Positions 55,078 to 64,000 of a DNA stretch of 64,000 nt are shown piece by piece. Location of the stretch: NCBI GenBank assembly GCA_038503075.1, contig JBCAML010000012.1, positions 558,001 through 622,000 on the forward strand. The letters are read 5' to 3'. The position numbers were made by a program, and so were the translations under genes. The stretch comes from Gyromitra esculenta. Lineage: Eukaryota > Ascomycota > Pezizomycetes > Pezizales > Discinaceae. Below the pieces are notes generated by a model that saw only the letters and a list, made by a program, of their open reading frames with translations, did no database searches and was not told where the DNA came from. How positions within the stretch are numbered: the stretch's first letter is position 1; every line of letters starts with the position of its first letter.

Positions 55078-56691
55078 ATGCCTTTTTCCGCTTCCGCTTC
55101 CGCTTCCACAGCTCCCACTTCCACAGCTCCCGCGTCCACAGCTCCCGCTTCCACAGCTCCCGCTTCCACAGCTCCCGCTTCCACAGCTCCCGCTTCCACA
55201 GCTTCCGCTTCCACCTCCGCCTCCGCCTCCGCCTCCGCTTCCTCTTCCACTGCTCCTGCTTCCGCTTCCGCCTCAGCCTCTGCTTCAACTTCCTCCACTT
55301 CTACTGCCTCCACCCCCGCTTCCACCTCTTCCACTTCTCCCGCCTCCGCCTCCACCCCCACTTCCGCTTCCGCAGGTTCTGCTTCTGCCTCCGCTTCCGC
55401 CTCCGTCTCAACCTCCGCTTCCAAATCCCTTTCCGCTTCCGTAGCTTCCGCTTCCGCTCTCGCCCCCGCCTCCGCTTCCAAATCCCTTTCCGCTTCCAAA
55501 TCTCTTTCCGCTTCCGTAGCTTCCGCTTCCCCTCTCGCCTCCACCTCCGCTTCCAAATCCCTTTCCGCTTCCGCTTCGAATGATACACTATCCAGAATCC
55601 GTCACTTGATGGACAGCAAAGCATTCAAATACAGCAACTTCCCATATCAAATTCCTAAGGGCAGCACTGTTGAGACAGAAGTTACTACCATCTACCAGTC
55701 ATGGAAAGCGATCCAAAATATTTTTGTTGTTCGCTCTCCAATTTCTTACACACTTTTGAAAGAAAGGTATCATGGAGAACAAAAGTTGATGGCAAGCATC
55801 ACAGAGCACACAGAAGCCATTCATACCTTTGCATTCTACCCTTCTAGCATGGGAGATTTGGAAGTCCGTGATCAGGAAGGAGTTTTATTGGGATACAGAT
55901 TCAAGCTTGCAAAATCACAGGTGCAAACTTTGACAGAATCTGATGCATTGCTGCCTGATCGCACTACCAGGAAAAGGGGAGGAGGTGGAGATCCACTTGC
56001 ACGGTGTGTATACGACACAAGGCATTATGGTGTGTGGGCTCATTACAATAAGAGAATGATGGAGACAACAGAGACAAAAAGGGATCAGCCTATTGCTGAT
56101 AAATGGTTGAAGGAAAATCAGGAACTATTTGAGGCAATCTCCTACGAACTGAGAATGCAAGCACCAGAACAGTGGGTGAAGTTCACGGGCCCTGTTGTTA
56201 AACATATGGCAACATACAAAACCAAAGCGGGGAAGGCATTAACACCTGCTGCAGGTGCCTGGCATGGGGTTTGTATCAATAGAGGGCAGCAAGGAGATGT
56301 ATCAGCTACACATCAGGATTGGATGGACCTGCCTACTTGTTTTAATGCAATGGCACTATATGGGACAGGATTCAAAGGTGGAGATTTGGTTTTATGGCAA
56401 CTGAAAATGAAGATTCAGGTTGGCGTTGGTGAATGCTTTATGTTTTTGGGAACTCTAATTGCTCACAAGATGACAGAGATCACAGAGGGGACAAGGAACT
56501 CTATTGATCTTTTTACTGCGAAAGGCAATTTTGACAAACTTGATAGATACAATGAAAAGGTAGGAAATCAAAAGTACGGTAAGAGTAAAGGGAAAAAGAG
56601 AATGGAAAAAGGATTGGCAAAGAAAAAAAAGACAGAAAGAGTCATAGAGCTGAGCTACGAGAAGCAAAGAGGGAAAGGCAAAAGGGTATGA
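55078..56691 (+). CDS. 2-oxoglutarate/Fe(II) dioxygenase-like protein, low-complexity N-terminus
   Basis: Single 537-codon frame. Residues about 3-165 are Ser/Ala/Thr-only, encoded by the hexamer-type repeat 55086-55575. Residues 166 to about 490 form a globular part: ARCVYDTRHYGVWA, WHGVCINRGQ, then THQDWMD (HXD: H412, D414), GFKGGDLVLWQL, LIAHKM (distal H463) and GTRNSIDLF (R473). HXD...H...R with a GGDL strand between is the metal and 2-oxoglutarate site of the double-stranded beta-helix dioxygenases. The tail is Lys-rich, consistent with nuclear or nucleic-acid contact. The order of motifs recalls the fungal TET/JBP-like oxygenases, which act on 5-methylpyrimidines in DNA and expand with transposons, but I cannot separate these from other oxygenase families by eye. 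The start may lie at a later Met (55608 region). Confidence 0.72.
   Translation: MPFSASASASTAPTSTAPASTAPASTAPASTAPASTAPASTASASTSASASASASSSTAPASASASASASTSSTSTASTPASTSSTSPASASTPTSASAGSASASASASVSTSASKSLSASVASASALAPASASKSLSASKSLSASVASASPLASTSASKSLSASASNDTLSRIRHLMDSKAFKYSNFPYQIPKGSTVETEVTTIYQSWKAIQNIFVVRSPISYTLLKERYHGEQKLMASITEHTEAIHTFAFYPSSMGDLEVRDQEGVLLGYRFKLAKSQVQTLTESDALLPDRTTRKRGGGGDPLARCVYDTRHYGVWAHYNKRMMETTETKRDQPIADKWLKENQELFEAISYELRMQAPEQWVKFTGPVVKHMATYKTKAGKALTPAAGAWHGVCINRGQQGDVSATHQDWMDLPTCFNAMALYGTGFKGGDLVLWQLKMKIQVGVGECFMFLGTLIAHKMTEITEGTRNSIDLFTAKGNFDKLDRYNEKVGNQKYGKSKGKKRMEKGLAKKKKTERVIELSYEKQRGKGKRV
55086..55575 (+). repeat. coding hexamer-type repeat (TCCGCT/TCCACA)
   Basis: Tandem TCCGCT, TCCACAGCTCCCGCT and related units, giving Ser-Ala and Ser-Thr-Ala-Pro runs. 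A longer unit with AAATCCCTTTCCGCT recurs towards the 3' end. The opposite strand is also open (Glu/Ala), an artefact of the repeat. Likely length-variable between strains. Confidence 0.9.
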
Positions 56692-57320
56692 GGCAGGAAA
56701 AGCCAAGATGTAATAATTAGTGGATTTCTTTGTATTCATGTGTGATTTACAAGTTGAGTGTCTTTATGGTATGGAATGTTAACAGGTCATTTGTGTGTTA
56801 TATTGCATGGCACTAGGCAGTAAGTACTAACCCTCTATATTTAGATGCTGTTCGAACAGGTTTACTCTACTAACGATCAAGAAAATGAATATCTTTTATG
56901 CTAGTGTTCTATATCTCCAACTACTACTACTAATATAATTACGATTACTGTTACCAATGTTTTAGCAACAACATCAAACAGCATTATCTGCATGGTTTTA
57001 CTTTACTACAAATTTTTCAACTGCCACATGCAGCATCCTGGCTACCACTATTTACTTCCTCATTACCAAATACTGTCCTTCTACTTTCTTTGAGACTGTT
57101 ACCTTGTTACCACCACAATCATTTTAACAGTCCCGGAACAATTTACCATTCTCTTGAGACTAATCACCCCTTAGTTTATTAAACTCTCCTGACCTTATTT
57201 TCCTCGTTACCACTAATTAGCTACAGCATAACCATCTACTTTCCACTTCTTGATCTCTTAATTTTTTCGACATCAAATATTCATGACAATTGGCACCAGC
57301 ACTGAACACACTACTATGAC
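56692..57320. other. AT-rich intergenic stretch, convergent genes
   Basis: Lies between the 3' end of the dioxygenase gene (+) and the 3' end of the Helitron (-). No gene. A Helitron 3' terminus (hairpin followed by CTRR on the - strand) was looked for here and not convincingly found. Confidence 0.45.
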
Positions 57321-59201
57321 TTATGATACCAACACCGCCAATCTCTCATATTCTTTCACAGCCTCAATGTCAAATTTTACTGCTAATGGATCAAAACAGG
57401 AGATACTGACATCTTCCCAGCGTTTGGCCCTACTTAATGCAGTATACGCCTGACCAGCACTAAAAAGGGTTTGATCTAATGCAACGCTAATATTGTTCAA
57501 GGAGAGCCCTTGTGTTTTGTGGATCGTGAGTGTGAAAGCATTTTGAATTGGCAACTGAGTCCTGGAATATAGGATTCCATAACTGCGAAAGTGGACTGTA
57601 TCAAGTTGTATTTCCACCATCTACATTGCATGTTAGTTACTGACTGTTTACTAAACAATGCATATTTTCATCTTACCCGTATACCCTCAATAGTAGGGAA
57701 TGCTACAGTCGGTAGTCTTTCTTCTCGAATGGCAACAATCACCCCACAGGTCCCATTGGATACTCCAACAGAGAGTAATGTGTTATTTAAAAACATTACT
57801 TTTGCTCCAAGTACACAGACAACCTCCACAGGATAGTTGGTACCTTTTTGAAGGTACGTTCATGTGATTCCTTTGATAGAAGTTGTCCTTCCTCTCGATC
57901 AATTGCATGGAAGACATGTCTCATAGTGTCAGGTAGGGTATCAAGAAGAAGATTGTTGATTTTGTTGGCTGTTTGGCGAAAAGAGACCAAATAAGTTGTT
58001 AGGTAGGTTTTTGCAGGGGCGTGAAAGGCTTGAACTTTTTGTTGAATTATTTCACTGCTGGCAGGACTGATGTTGCCAAAGCGCAGGTCGTTTAATAGGT
58101 TAAAAAAGGCAGGATCCTCACGTTGACGCATTGATTCCCGCAGAAATATTGGACTGAAAAGCCTCCATATTGGTGAAAAGAAAATCTTCTTTCCGGTGAC
58201 AGGAGGCAATTGCAACAAATCGCCCAAACACAATACATGGAGGTTACCAAAAGGCTTGATATTGTTGTGAAGGCGAGCAAAGAGAGGATATGAATTCAAA
58301 TAGGTCAGAGTTAACCATGGATATCTCGTCAATAATCAGAACCCTGACTTTTTTGAGTTGGTGAAGCTTTTCCGTTGACTGAAAGATGTTCGATTTCAGT
58401 CCACCACCATCTCCATGACCACCAATGTGAAGGGCACAGTGAATCATTTGACCATTTATGTTGTTGGCAGCTATTCCAGTAGGTGCAAGTAACAGGAACT
58501 CCATACGCTGACTTGAAAACCATTGCTATAAGGCACGAAGCAAATAGACTTGCCAGTACCTGCAGGGCCAGTAATAAACAATTTCACTCCAGGACTGCCT
58601 AAGCGAGCTTGAGCTACTGCTTGAGTAATGTTACAGTATGCCGTGTATTGATCTCCACGAAGATCAAATATTGCCATTGAGTTGGGGACTGGGAGTGGAG
58701 ATTGTTGCATCATAATTAACTGGTCTTGAATTACTGACTTCATGGATGCGCATTGACCATCGACAATTGTATCAAGGAGCTCCAGGTAAATATCTGCTTG
58801 CTGAAGTGAATGTTGATGGATTCCTGACTGGTATGTTGACATCAAATCATGATAGAGATTTGGAAACTGAGCTAACATGTGATCTTTGTAAGTAGTGAAG
58901 TTGCCGTTACCAAAGATCTCTTCGTCAGATCTCCATGGCTTCAGTTGAAGAAGTTTGACGAAAAAGAATGAATCACCATCAGCTAAGCGACGATGAACAG
59001 TACGGATCAGGACAGGCTATATTCCATGTTAACGAATATCCAAGCAAACCTTTGACACAACTTTACCTTTTTACGGGCATATACAAAGTTTCCATTCTTG
59101 TCAGGCCAATAATTGCCTTGACTTCTCCTTTTTCTCCGTTCCAGCTTATAATAAGAATGATAGTGGAAATATGTAAGTCTCTCAAACATGGGATGTGCTG
59201 G
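57321..59201 (-). pseudogene. Helitron helicase (Pif1-like), frameshifted
   Basis: In order on -: MFERLTYFHYHSYY linker; ...FITGPAGTGKS (Walker A, near 58560); LLLAPTGIAANN (motif Ia); VLIIDEISMVNSDL (Walker B); CLGDLLQLPPV (motif III); RESMRQ; GAKVMFLNN region; IHKTQGLSLNN and TALSRAK (motifs V-VI, near 57400-57520). Frame changes occur near 58500, 58285 and 57845, and a possible intron ends near 57620. The order matches SF1B helicases of the Pif1 group. Confidence 0.9.
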
Positions 59202-60904
59202 TCAAGCAAAATACTTTTCTAATGCATCGGGATAGTAGGGTGTGTCATCGTCAACTTGCTGTTCAAGAAGCCAAGCAGGTTTGACAACTGATGTTCGTTC
59301 AGCAGGAATAGAGGTTGGAAGATACAAACAGCCACTCGACATTTGAAAGATGGGAAAGCTCAATAACAAAACCATGCACTCCATTGAACCCATCCTACGG
59401 GAAAGAAGATGTGATGTGGTATGATTCTCACTCCTGATATCAACCAAAGATTTTGGTTCAGCTTTTGTGACATACTTTGAAATGTATTTTGCCAGACCTC
59501 CGGAAGTGCAGTACTGGACATTGCAATGAGCCTGCCACAGGAGAAGAAGTTGTGGGCAGTACGGAACAACATACTGATCAGCTTCAGTCAGCCTGCGGTA
59601 TGTGTATCTGACTTCTCCTGGCTTTTGGAACGTGATTGGTGACAATTCTGCAGGAAAGCCTTTACGGCATGGGCCTGTCATTGTATCATCACGCCCACAA
59701 AGATGGATATGGCAGTGATGTATTTGATGCATCAAGACCAGCTCATACAACTCAGATTCCATTTCTGGATCAGGAATATCTGCACGGATAAAGGCTTTGC
59801 CAATTAACTCTGATTGATCAAATTCTGTCCAAAGAAGTGAATGAGTGTGAATAGCGCCACGCAGTTGAAATTCATGACGTTCCACCAGCTCCCGCAACTG
59901 ACCAAAGCCTGAGACAGTTGATCCACGAAAATAGGTTGTTTTGATCCAGTGCCAACGTTCATAGTAGTATTGAATAGCATCCCATGGGCGATTGGAGGGT
60001 AAGGTATCATGGTTGCCAGTTTGAAGGAGAATTTGCTGATACTTTGGCCAACGTTCTGAGAAGGTTGTTGTGACAAATAGTGTTGGAACCCCAAATGTTT
60101 GAAGCATACAACGAATCTTGGCCTCAGCAGTACTAAAAAAGGTATCACCAGTTCGAATAAACTTGGGAATCGTGGTAGTGAGTTCTTCGTTGAGGATGGA
60201 CCAAGAACCATATTGACTGGGTTGGAGTAGTTGAGAAGCAGTATATCGTTGATCTGCTGATCGTTGAGCTTGGCCTTTGATTAATCTGCAATTATTTTGG
60301 AAGATGCGAGAGGCTTCAATTTCCATGTAAGTCCATGCAGGCCAGTAGTGGTCATCCCGATAATGTGAAACAATGGAGTTTAACTTTGTCTTGGTGTCCA
60401 CCAACCGAGTGTTGTGATAAGGGATCCTTTCTTGTCGTGAAGCCAACTGCCAGTGACCCTGACCCCATGGATAGAGAACAGGAAACAAAAGAGGTTCTAA
60501 GGCAGGATCAGATCGTGTGAGACCTATATGATGATGTTCAGGGCTTGAAGATGGACCTGGTAAAGATCCAACAGGCAGTCTGAATCCACGATGATCTTCG
60601 TTTGCTGTTGCTGATGTATAGTCAAAGGGATGGAGGACAAGATCTGGACGATTCATTGGACGTGACTCTTCTGGTGGAGCTAATGATGAGATAGAAGCAG
60701 TGGGAACTGGATGACGTTGCAAGTGAGTACGAACATCATATCTGTGATATAGTGGATTGTTTGCTAATAGCCAGTCACGGCAGTGTTGCAGATGTTCAAT
60801 ATCATGACCTTGATCAACCGAGTTATTGGAACTTTCCAAAAATGCACCAATACAGCCACTAAACAATGCAACAGCACGTTCATTCTTCAATAATGACATC
60901 TTCC
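59202..60904 (-). pseudogene. Helitron Rep (HUH endonuclease) domain
   Basis: 565 codons in one frame. Visible: PTLFVTTTFSERWP, RGAIHTHSLLW (metal-binding HUH motif) and GGLAKYISKYVTK (Rep tyrosine region with two Tyr). The frame ends at TGA just after DALEKYFA where Arg is expected (then PAHPMFERLTYFHYHSYY follows in frame). Rep nicks DNA and starts rolling-circle transposition. The motifs are intact, but the stop cuts Rep from helicase. Confidence 0.9.
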
Positions 60905-60914
60905 CTACCTAATT

Positions 60915-61640
60915 TCAGCACTCAATGTATTTGGAACATGAGATGGAAATCTTACCAGTGACAGTGCGGTAGGTAGCATAAGGATTAATTGTCTGAGAGT
61001 GACTTTGTGTGCGGCCCAAGCTTGTCTGCAGAGAAACAGGACTTAGGAAAATCCTAGAGCGTTGAGACAAACTGATAAGAACGTCAGGCCATGGGCCTGC
61101 AGCTGGTGGTTCCCTGGGAGTTGTCTTGCAATGAGTACAGACAGCAATTTGTGGTGATCCACTTTTCATTCTCTCGGATACTGAAAAGCCTAAAACAGCT
61201 ACAAGAGGATAAATTTTGTTATTATCCTTATTGATCCAGTTGACGTGACGTGGAAGCATCAATATGCCACAAAAAGAACATGGACAGTCAGGGAAATATG
61301 TGTCATAAGTGGTTCGAAACCTAGAAAGAAGTCGTTGAAAAGGTACATCAGGGCTAAAGATGCTTTGGATGGAGCTGTGGATGTTGGTTTTTGGTGAGGA
61401 TTCCTTTCTAGTGTTGTCCAATCGAGGTCTTCTATTACTGGTAGACTCTGCGTATTGGCGAGATTGTTGATTACTATGTTGAACAAAACTAAAAGTAGAA
61501 AACAGGCCACCAGAATCCATCAGGATATCATCTGATGGTACAGCTGTCAATGCAATGGATTGTGATATATTCGTCATATCACCTGCTAATTGGTTGCTAG
61601 TTGTACGATGAGGGACATATGAGCGAAAGCGAATTGACAT
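60915..61640 (-). CDS. Helitron N-terminal part (exon 1)
   Basis: 241 codons from ATG 61638-61640. Contains CSFCGILMLPRH and VCTHCK cysteine pairs and PAAGPWPD...LSQRSRIFLSPVSLQ, the zinc-binding leader seen before Helitron Rep domains. A GT-AG intron (60905-60955, 51 bp) would join it in frame to the Rep exon: ...YRTVTG then KMSLLKNERAVALFSG. Confidence 0.82.
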   Translation of the reverse strand: MSIRFRSYVPHRTTSNQLAGDMTNISQSIALTAVPSDDILMDSGGLFSTFSFVQHSNQQSRQYAESTSNRRPRLDNTRKESSPKTNIHSSIQSIFSPDVPFQRLLSRFRTTYDTYFPDCPCSFCGILMLPRHVNWINKDNNKIYPLVAVLGFSVSERMKSGSPQIAVCTHCKTTPREPPAAGPWPDVLISLSQRSRIFLSPVSLQTSLGRTQSHSQTINPYATYRTVTGKISISCSKYIEC

Positions 61641-61749
61641 TTTGGTTTACTGAGTTTCTCTATCAGTAAAGCCCTCATATTATTCCACCATGACAAAATT
61701 GAAAATATAAAAAATATAAATTAAGATACAGTATCCAATCCTTCTATTG

Positions 61750-62968
61750 TTACATTTTATCCTTTCCTTTCCCTTGTCCTTTACCACCACGTTTAGACTT
61801 TGAAGACTGGATGGACACTGCAGCAGACAATTCATCCTCGTCCGAAGAAGAATCAACCATATCAATAGTTTCCATAGGTAATGGCTGATCATCGGAACGC
61901 TCTGGACTATGAAAAGGAGTACGACTCGCTCTTGCTTCCGGTCGTTTGAACAGATTGCTTCTATCAGCATCTCGTCCAAAGTTCAGCTTAGCTCGAATGG
62001 GCCCTACTAATAGGAGTAGTGAGTATTAAAATCCACAATACTTGTTATATGTGAAACTGACCTGGCGATCCTGGTATTGTGCTTGAAGACACTCCTGATT
62101 TTGTAGGTGTTGCAGGACCACTGTCTGGATCTGGCTTAATTATCTTCATTGGACTTGGCGAGGTATTGACTGGGCCCAATAAAACCTTGCGTTTGGACTT
62201 CGGAGTTTGGAATATGGAGGCTTTGTCATCTTTGGGAACACCATCACGTGAGAAATTTATAGCGTGAGTTATCCCATATGCTATAATGTCAAATATTTAG
62301 TAAATTGAGAGCTAAAAAATTGGTGTTGAGTAATTGATGTGATCTTACCTCTATCTATATCACTCTCATAAATATACCTGAAAGCTATATCCAGTACCTT
62401 CCCCGAATGCAAATATTTAACCAACTTTGCGAACAATAGGACTTTGGTGTCAATCAAAAAGGTGAGAGCGCACTACAGGATTCAAATTAGCTTTGTCAAA
62501 TTTGTTTTAACAGGTGGAATAATTTAAGCTATTACCAGCACATCTTCTTTAGCCTCACTATTATACTGATACATCTGACCTTGAAAGTGAGAATACGTTG
62601 TATTGGGCATATCTTCAAGATCCGAGAGCATAGTGACAGTTGATGTACAGAAGGGATCATTGGAAATAAATTTGTCTGCAGGTGCGTTGTTCATAAGCTC
62701 GACATTACGGATCAATGAGTACTACTTGTGTTATTAGCATAATCAAAAAGTATGAGGCATACAAAAGGATGATAGATGGTAGCCAACCTTTGGAGTGTTT
62801 CCAGCGAAAAAGATAACAGTGCCATAAAATAGGTATACTCGATCAGGATAGAGAGTGTTGTCGGTGTTTTGGTAGTACTTCACAGACACCTCACGGGATG
62901 CACCATCTGCATCATGATGAAGGTCTTTTCCGGATTTGAATCCACCCACACCAGAAATTGAGGAGATT
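61750..62968 (-). CDS. multi-exon gene of unknown function next to the Helitron
   Basis: Five exons resolved on -: 62788-62968, 62536-62721, 62349-62472, 62062-62280 and 61750-62006. All four introns (55-68 bp) are GT-AG and the phases fit, giving about 322 residues. An upstream first exon near 63000-63040 (MNIFHTV region) is likely, but its splice phase did not fit. The N-terminal half is compact and beta-rich in appearance (VSVKYYQNTDNTLYPDRVYLF, GTVIFF, SHFQGQMYQYN, VLCALTFLIDTKVLLFAKL) and might be an OB-like or other small fold; the C-terminal third is disordered, Ser/Pro-rich, with an acidic block (SSSDEDE) and a GKGQGKGKDK tail. No family was recognised. It ends 110 bp upstream of the Helitron ORF and shows no breaks, unlike the Helitron. 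Confidence 0.75.
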
Positions 62969-64000
62969 CTGCCAACGAAAGAATAATAAATAGGCATGTG
63001 GAAATAATACTTACAATTGATACTGTGTGAAAAATGTTCATCCAAAAGTGTGAGTTGGTAAAGGTAAGGGTGACTGAAGTAAACCGCGAATGTTTGAAAG
63101 AAGAAGAAGAAAGCGGAGAATGAAAACCCAGGTGGGAATCATGGGGTATTTAACACGTCATGTCCAAAGCTATAACACAGGAACTAATTATAACATACAC
63201 ACCAAAAGAGAAGCAATAAGCGAAACCAAGAGAAACCAAAAATTATGCCGATTCTGTACAGATATCAAAGAAGTCTGTGCAATTGAGCTTAACAACTGCT
63301 CTAAGATCACACGTACTACATACCAAACAGGTTTAATCAAGCAGGAAATAACTTGCCACGGGCTAAAATAGGAAATTGAATGCGGAAAGGCACATGGTGA
63401 GAGTTGATAGCTCAAACTAAGAATGAGGTGAATCAGCTGATTCAGAGCAAAAAGAAAGAATAAGAAGCGATCCGGTGCAAAATGTACAATGTCCAACACT
63501 ATTCATACAACAACAAAGTTGAAGGTGACGTAAATGAAAAAGCAACACAATCTAATGTTTAGTATGATTGTGTATCCAAGCATACGAATGATATTTGTGA
63601 AGGTTTGGGGAATGACATCACGAAGGGTTAGGGTTTTTGAATGTTGTTGAGAGTGGTGAATCGAGCAATAATTAGCGTTGAAGTATTGAAGTGAGAAGAC
63701 AAAAACACTAAAATTTTATGTTAGGATTGGCTCGAAGAAAGAACATGAAGGGAAAAGGTTCAAAAGTGAATTTGAATATTTGTAAAGCAAACTATTTGGA
63801 TGATGTACTATTCACGATACCTTATAAAAGTAATTATAACAATAACATGTGTTTTGATACATATAGCGATATCATATATAAAATCTAAATATCAAGAAAA
63901 TCGATGTGCTTCCAAATCTGGCAAAAAGTGTCTAATCTGGTTTAGCGTTATATTAAACAGTAGGATCAACACACCTACTCAATTTTTTTAATGTTTAAAT
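62969..64000. other. 5' region of the unknown gene and AT-rich flank
   Basis: Probable first exon and promoter at about 63000-63130. The rest is AT-rich without gene, repeat or Helitron 5' end that I could identify. Small open frames have no motif. Confidence 0.4.

Larger units (their letters stand above)
57321..61640 (-). mobile_element. Helitron coding region (Rep-helicase), decayed
   Basis: On - the order is N-terminal zinc-binding region, HUH Rep, then Pif1-like helicase: the hallmark architecture of Helitrons. One intron-like gap (60905-60955), one CGA-to-TGA type stop after Rep and at least three frame changes in the helicase are seen. Element ends (5'-TC and CTRR-3' with hairpin) could not be fixed. 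An inactive copy, though Rep and helicase sequences remain well recognisable. Confidence 0.9.

Noticed and set aside
55035..55556. Glu/Ala-rich 173-codon frame on the - strand
   Set aside because: Mirror of the Ser/Ala hexamer repeat in the dioxygenase gene; no independent evidence of coding.
56692..57320. Helitron 3' hairpin and CTRR end
   Set aside because: Several short palindromes and CTAG/CTAA words are present by chance in this AT-rich DNA; none stood out as a hairpin 10-12 bp before CTRR.
1..64000. CRISPR arrays, bacterial operons or rRNA genes
   Set aside because: Repeats are dispersed or tandem without spacers, genes have introns, and no rRNA-like sequence was recognised.

Overview
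The window reads as nuclear DNA of a filamentous fungus, most likely a transposon-rich ascomycete (Pezizomycotina; a truffle-like Pezizomycete would fit, but the genus cannot be read from sequence alone). Reasons: conserved genes carry short GT-AG introns (50-183 bp), the conserved proteins resemble fungal ones, and most of the window is nested retroelements, a LINE pair, a Helitron and MITE-like repeats.

Layout. 1-4218: 5'-truncated Ty3/gypsy chromovirus copy 1 with two solo LTRs inside it. 4219-7785: mosaic of inverted repeats and solo LTRs. 9669-11185: intact three-exon ornithine decarboxylase gene. 12380-12515: telomere-like CCTAAC-rich patch. 12624-13889: an LTR holding two further LTRs. 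14097-14523: MITE with about 110-bp inverted repeats and a 9-bp duplication. 14547-20977: complete but decayed chromovirus copy 2. 21100-24789: more solo LTRs and another MITE. 26090-30672: an apparently TE-free island of three intact conserved genes, STE24 CAAX protease (+), an NXT1/p15-like mRNA export factor (-) and a lysophospholipid acyltransferase (+). 31873-34860: large solo LTRs and dispersed repeats. 36020-37060: broken plavaka/CACTA-type transposase. 37216-48813: a LINE split by several insertions, one a solo LTR that itself contains chromovirus copy 3 (40842-46733, LTRs identical by eye). 50711-53460: second decayed LINE. 55078-56691: predicted 2-oxoglutarate/Fe(II) dioxygenase with a low-complexity N-terminus. 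57321-61640: decayed Helitron Rep-helicase (-). 61750-about 63040: multi-exon gene of unknown function on the same strand as the Helitron.

The dominant family is one chromovirus (LTR about 400-447 bp, ends TTTCACGG...CCGTGAGA, 5-bp target duplications). Three internal copies and thirteen further LTR copies or remnants allow its biology to be read: a T-TTA-AAC slippery heptamer immediately before the gag stop with pol in the -1 frame; a primer-binding site complementary to the expected 5' end of its own transcript (Tf1-like self-priming); and a C-terminal chromodomain. Two other LTR families (TGTTATACC...TCTTACA, about 800-950 bp; TGTAACGG...CCGTTACA, about 730 bp) occur only as LTRs.

Intron-exon structures, target duplications and motifs were found by eye; family assignments rest on recognised motifs, not on database searches.
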